A stretch of DNA of 6,853 nt from CAZMGG01 sp964565715 (GTDB lineage Bacteria > Planctomycetota > UBA1135 > UBA2386): the NCBI GenBank assembly GCA_964565715.1, contig CAZMGG010000207.1, positions 1 through 6,853 on the forward strand. The letters run 5' to 3'. The notes beneath the pieces are model-generated. The model was not told the origin of the DNA. It worked only from the letters and a program-made list of their open reading frames with translations, and made no database searches. A program made the translations under genes and the position numbers. Of the stretch, positions 6,099-6,853 are shown one piece after another (position 1 is the stretch's first letter; the number at the start of each line of letters is the position of its first letter).

Positions 6099-6853
6099 AT
6101 GGCCACCGCCCAGCCGATCCTCCAGTTCGTCGCGCGCAACTACCAGAACTTCAACGCCCGCGCGCTGCGCGACGCCCTGTTCGCCTACTGGGACCACATC
6201 GCCGCCGGCGGCCGTATGTACTGGACGCTGGCCGGCGCCATGTCGTCGGCCCAGCTCGGCGTGTCGCTGGCGCCGGCGATCCAGAAGGGCCTGGTCCACG
6301 GCCTGTCGGTCACCGGCGCCAACCTCGAGGAGTCGTTGTTCCGGCTGGTGGCGCACCACAGCTACAAGGACTTCCCCGACTACCGCTACCTGACCAAGAA
6401 CGACGACAGCCGCATCCTCGAGCAGCGCATGCGGCGGGTGACCGACACCTCGATCCCCGAGGACGAGGCGTTCCGCAGCGTCGAGAAGATCCTGGTGCCG
6501 ATGTGGAAGCGCGCCACCGATCAGGGCCAGCGCCGGTTCTGGCACGAGTACTTCTACGAGCTGGTGCTGCAGCTCACCGACAAGCACTTCGAGGGCAACC
6601 CCGACGAGTGCTGGCTGCTGGCCGCGGCGCAGAAGAACCTGCCGATGGTGGTGCCGGGCCACGAGGACTCGACCTTCGGCAACATCTTCGCCAGCCACGT
6701 CAAGCTCGGCGACTGCACCGCGCAGATCGTCAAGTCGGGCATCGAGTACATGACCCAGCTCTACGACGACTACCGCGTGTTGAGCAAGGGCGCGGGCGTC
6801 GGCTTCTTCCAGATCGGCGGCGGCATCGCCGGCGACTTCCCGATCTGCGTGGT
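6099..6853 (+). CDS. Deoxyhypusine-synthase-like protein (3' end missing)
   Basis: The first 251 codons are visible and the frame is open at the window end. The family is recognised from several blocks. LAGAMSSAQLG (44-54) and GLSVTGANLEESLFRLV (68-84) correspond to the NAD-binding segments of deoxyhypusine synthase. ILVPMWKR (131-138) matches the 'LLVPN..F.DWLMP' region. PMVVPGHEDSTFGNIFA (182-198) matches 'PVFSPALTDGSLGDM', and GVGFFQIGGGIAGDFPI (233-249) matches the 'GMIILGGGVVKHH' strand. Eukaryotic and archaeal enzymes use NAD and spermidine to modify a lysine of eIF5A. Bacteria lack eIF5A, and bacterial members of this family are linked to polyamine chemistry such as homospermidine formation, so the reaction here is unsettled. 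The His that follows the Gly triplet in the human enzyme is replaced by a GDF sequence. The catalytic lysine (human K329, in a WGK motif) would lie beyond base 6853. The gene starts 58 bases after the hydrolase. Confidence 0.92.
   Translation, partial: MATAQPILQFVARNYQNFNARALRDALFAYWDHIAAGGRMYWTLAGAMSSAQLGVSLAPAIQKGLVHGLSVTGANLEESLFRLVAHHSYKDFPDYRYLTKNDDSRILEQRMRRVTDTSIPEDEAFRSVEKILVPMWKRATDQGQRRFWHEYFYELVLQLTDKHFEGNPDECWLLAAAQKNLPMVVPGHEDSTFGNIFASHVKLGDCTAQIVKSGIEYMTQLYDDYRVLSKGAGVGFFQIGGGIAGDFPICV

Noticed and set aside
4577..6139. 520-codon open frame on the - strand
   Set aside because: It runs antisense to the hydrolase gene, which has a signal peptide and full catalytic motifs. The translation is low-complexity Ala/Gly/Val/Arg with no recognisable domain, as expected opposite a GC-rich gene.

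Overview
The window is very GC-rich (roughly 70 % by eye) and all six supported genes lie on the + strand. The best guess for the organism is a planctomycete, probably one of the marine or freshwater lineages outside the well-studied orders. Three points suggest this. The 623-residue exported protein has the layout and C-terminal 'IPNNP' ending I associate with planctomycete secreted proteins. The exported esterase has a C-terminal beta-rich extension of a type I associate with the same group. The last gene is a bacterial deoxyhypusine-synthase-like protein, a family known from planctomycetes among others. This is recognition from memory, not a search result.

Layout. Bases 1-1083 hold the 3' part of a hybrid histidine kinase (His phosphoacceptor, ATPase and receiver domains); its sensor end is outside the window. 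After 41 bases comes a 147-residue GNAT acetyltransferase (1125-1568). A 133-base gap with a possible promoter leads to the exported protein (1702-3573), which is followed by two tandem GC-rich hairpins (3591-3611 and 3617-3645) that probably end transcription.

The most interesting part is bases 3661-4682. A 100-base island of only 46 % GC (3661-3760) carries a perfect 10-bp inverted repeat around a central TTCGAA, then a 7-bp dyad that shares a half-site with a second dyad one helical turn away. Directly behind it lies a 73-residue XRE-type DNA-binding protein that appears to start at GTG 3769, possibly on a leaderless transcript. Its stop codon overlaps the start of a multi-pass membrane protein (ATGA). 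This looks like a self-regulated regulator/membrane-protein pair. A signalling role is inference.

Downstream, 35 bases after the membrane protein, is an exported alpha/beta-hydrolase (4718-6040) with Ser-Asp-His candidates, then the 5' part of the deoxyhypusine-synthase-like gene (6099 to the window end). The catalytic lysine region of the latter lies outside the window. No tRNA, rRNA, CRISPR array, insertion sequence or integrase was seen, and there is no gene-free stretch above 300 bases.
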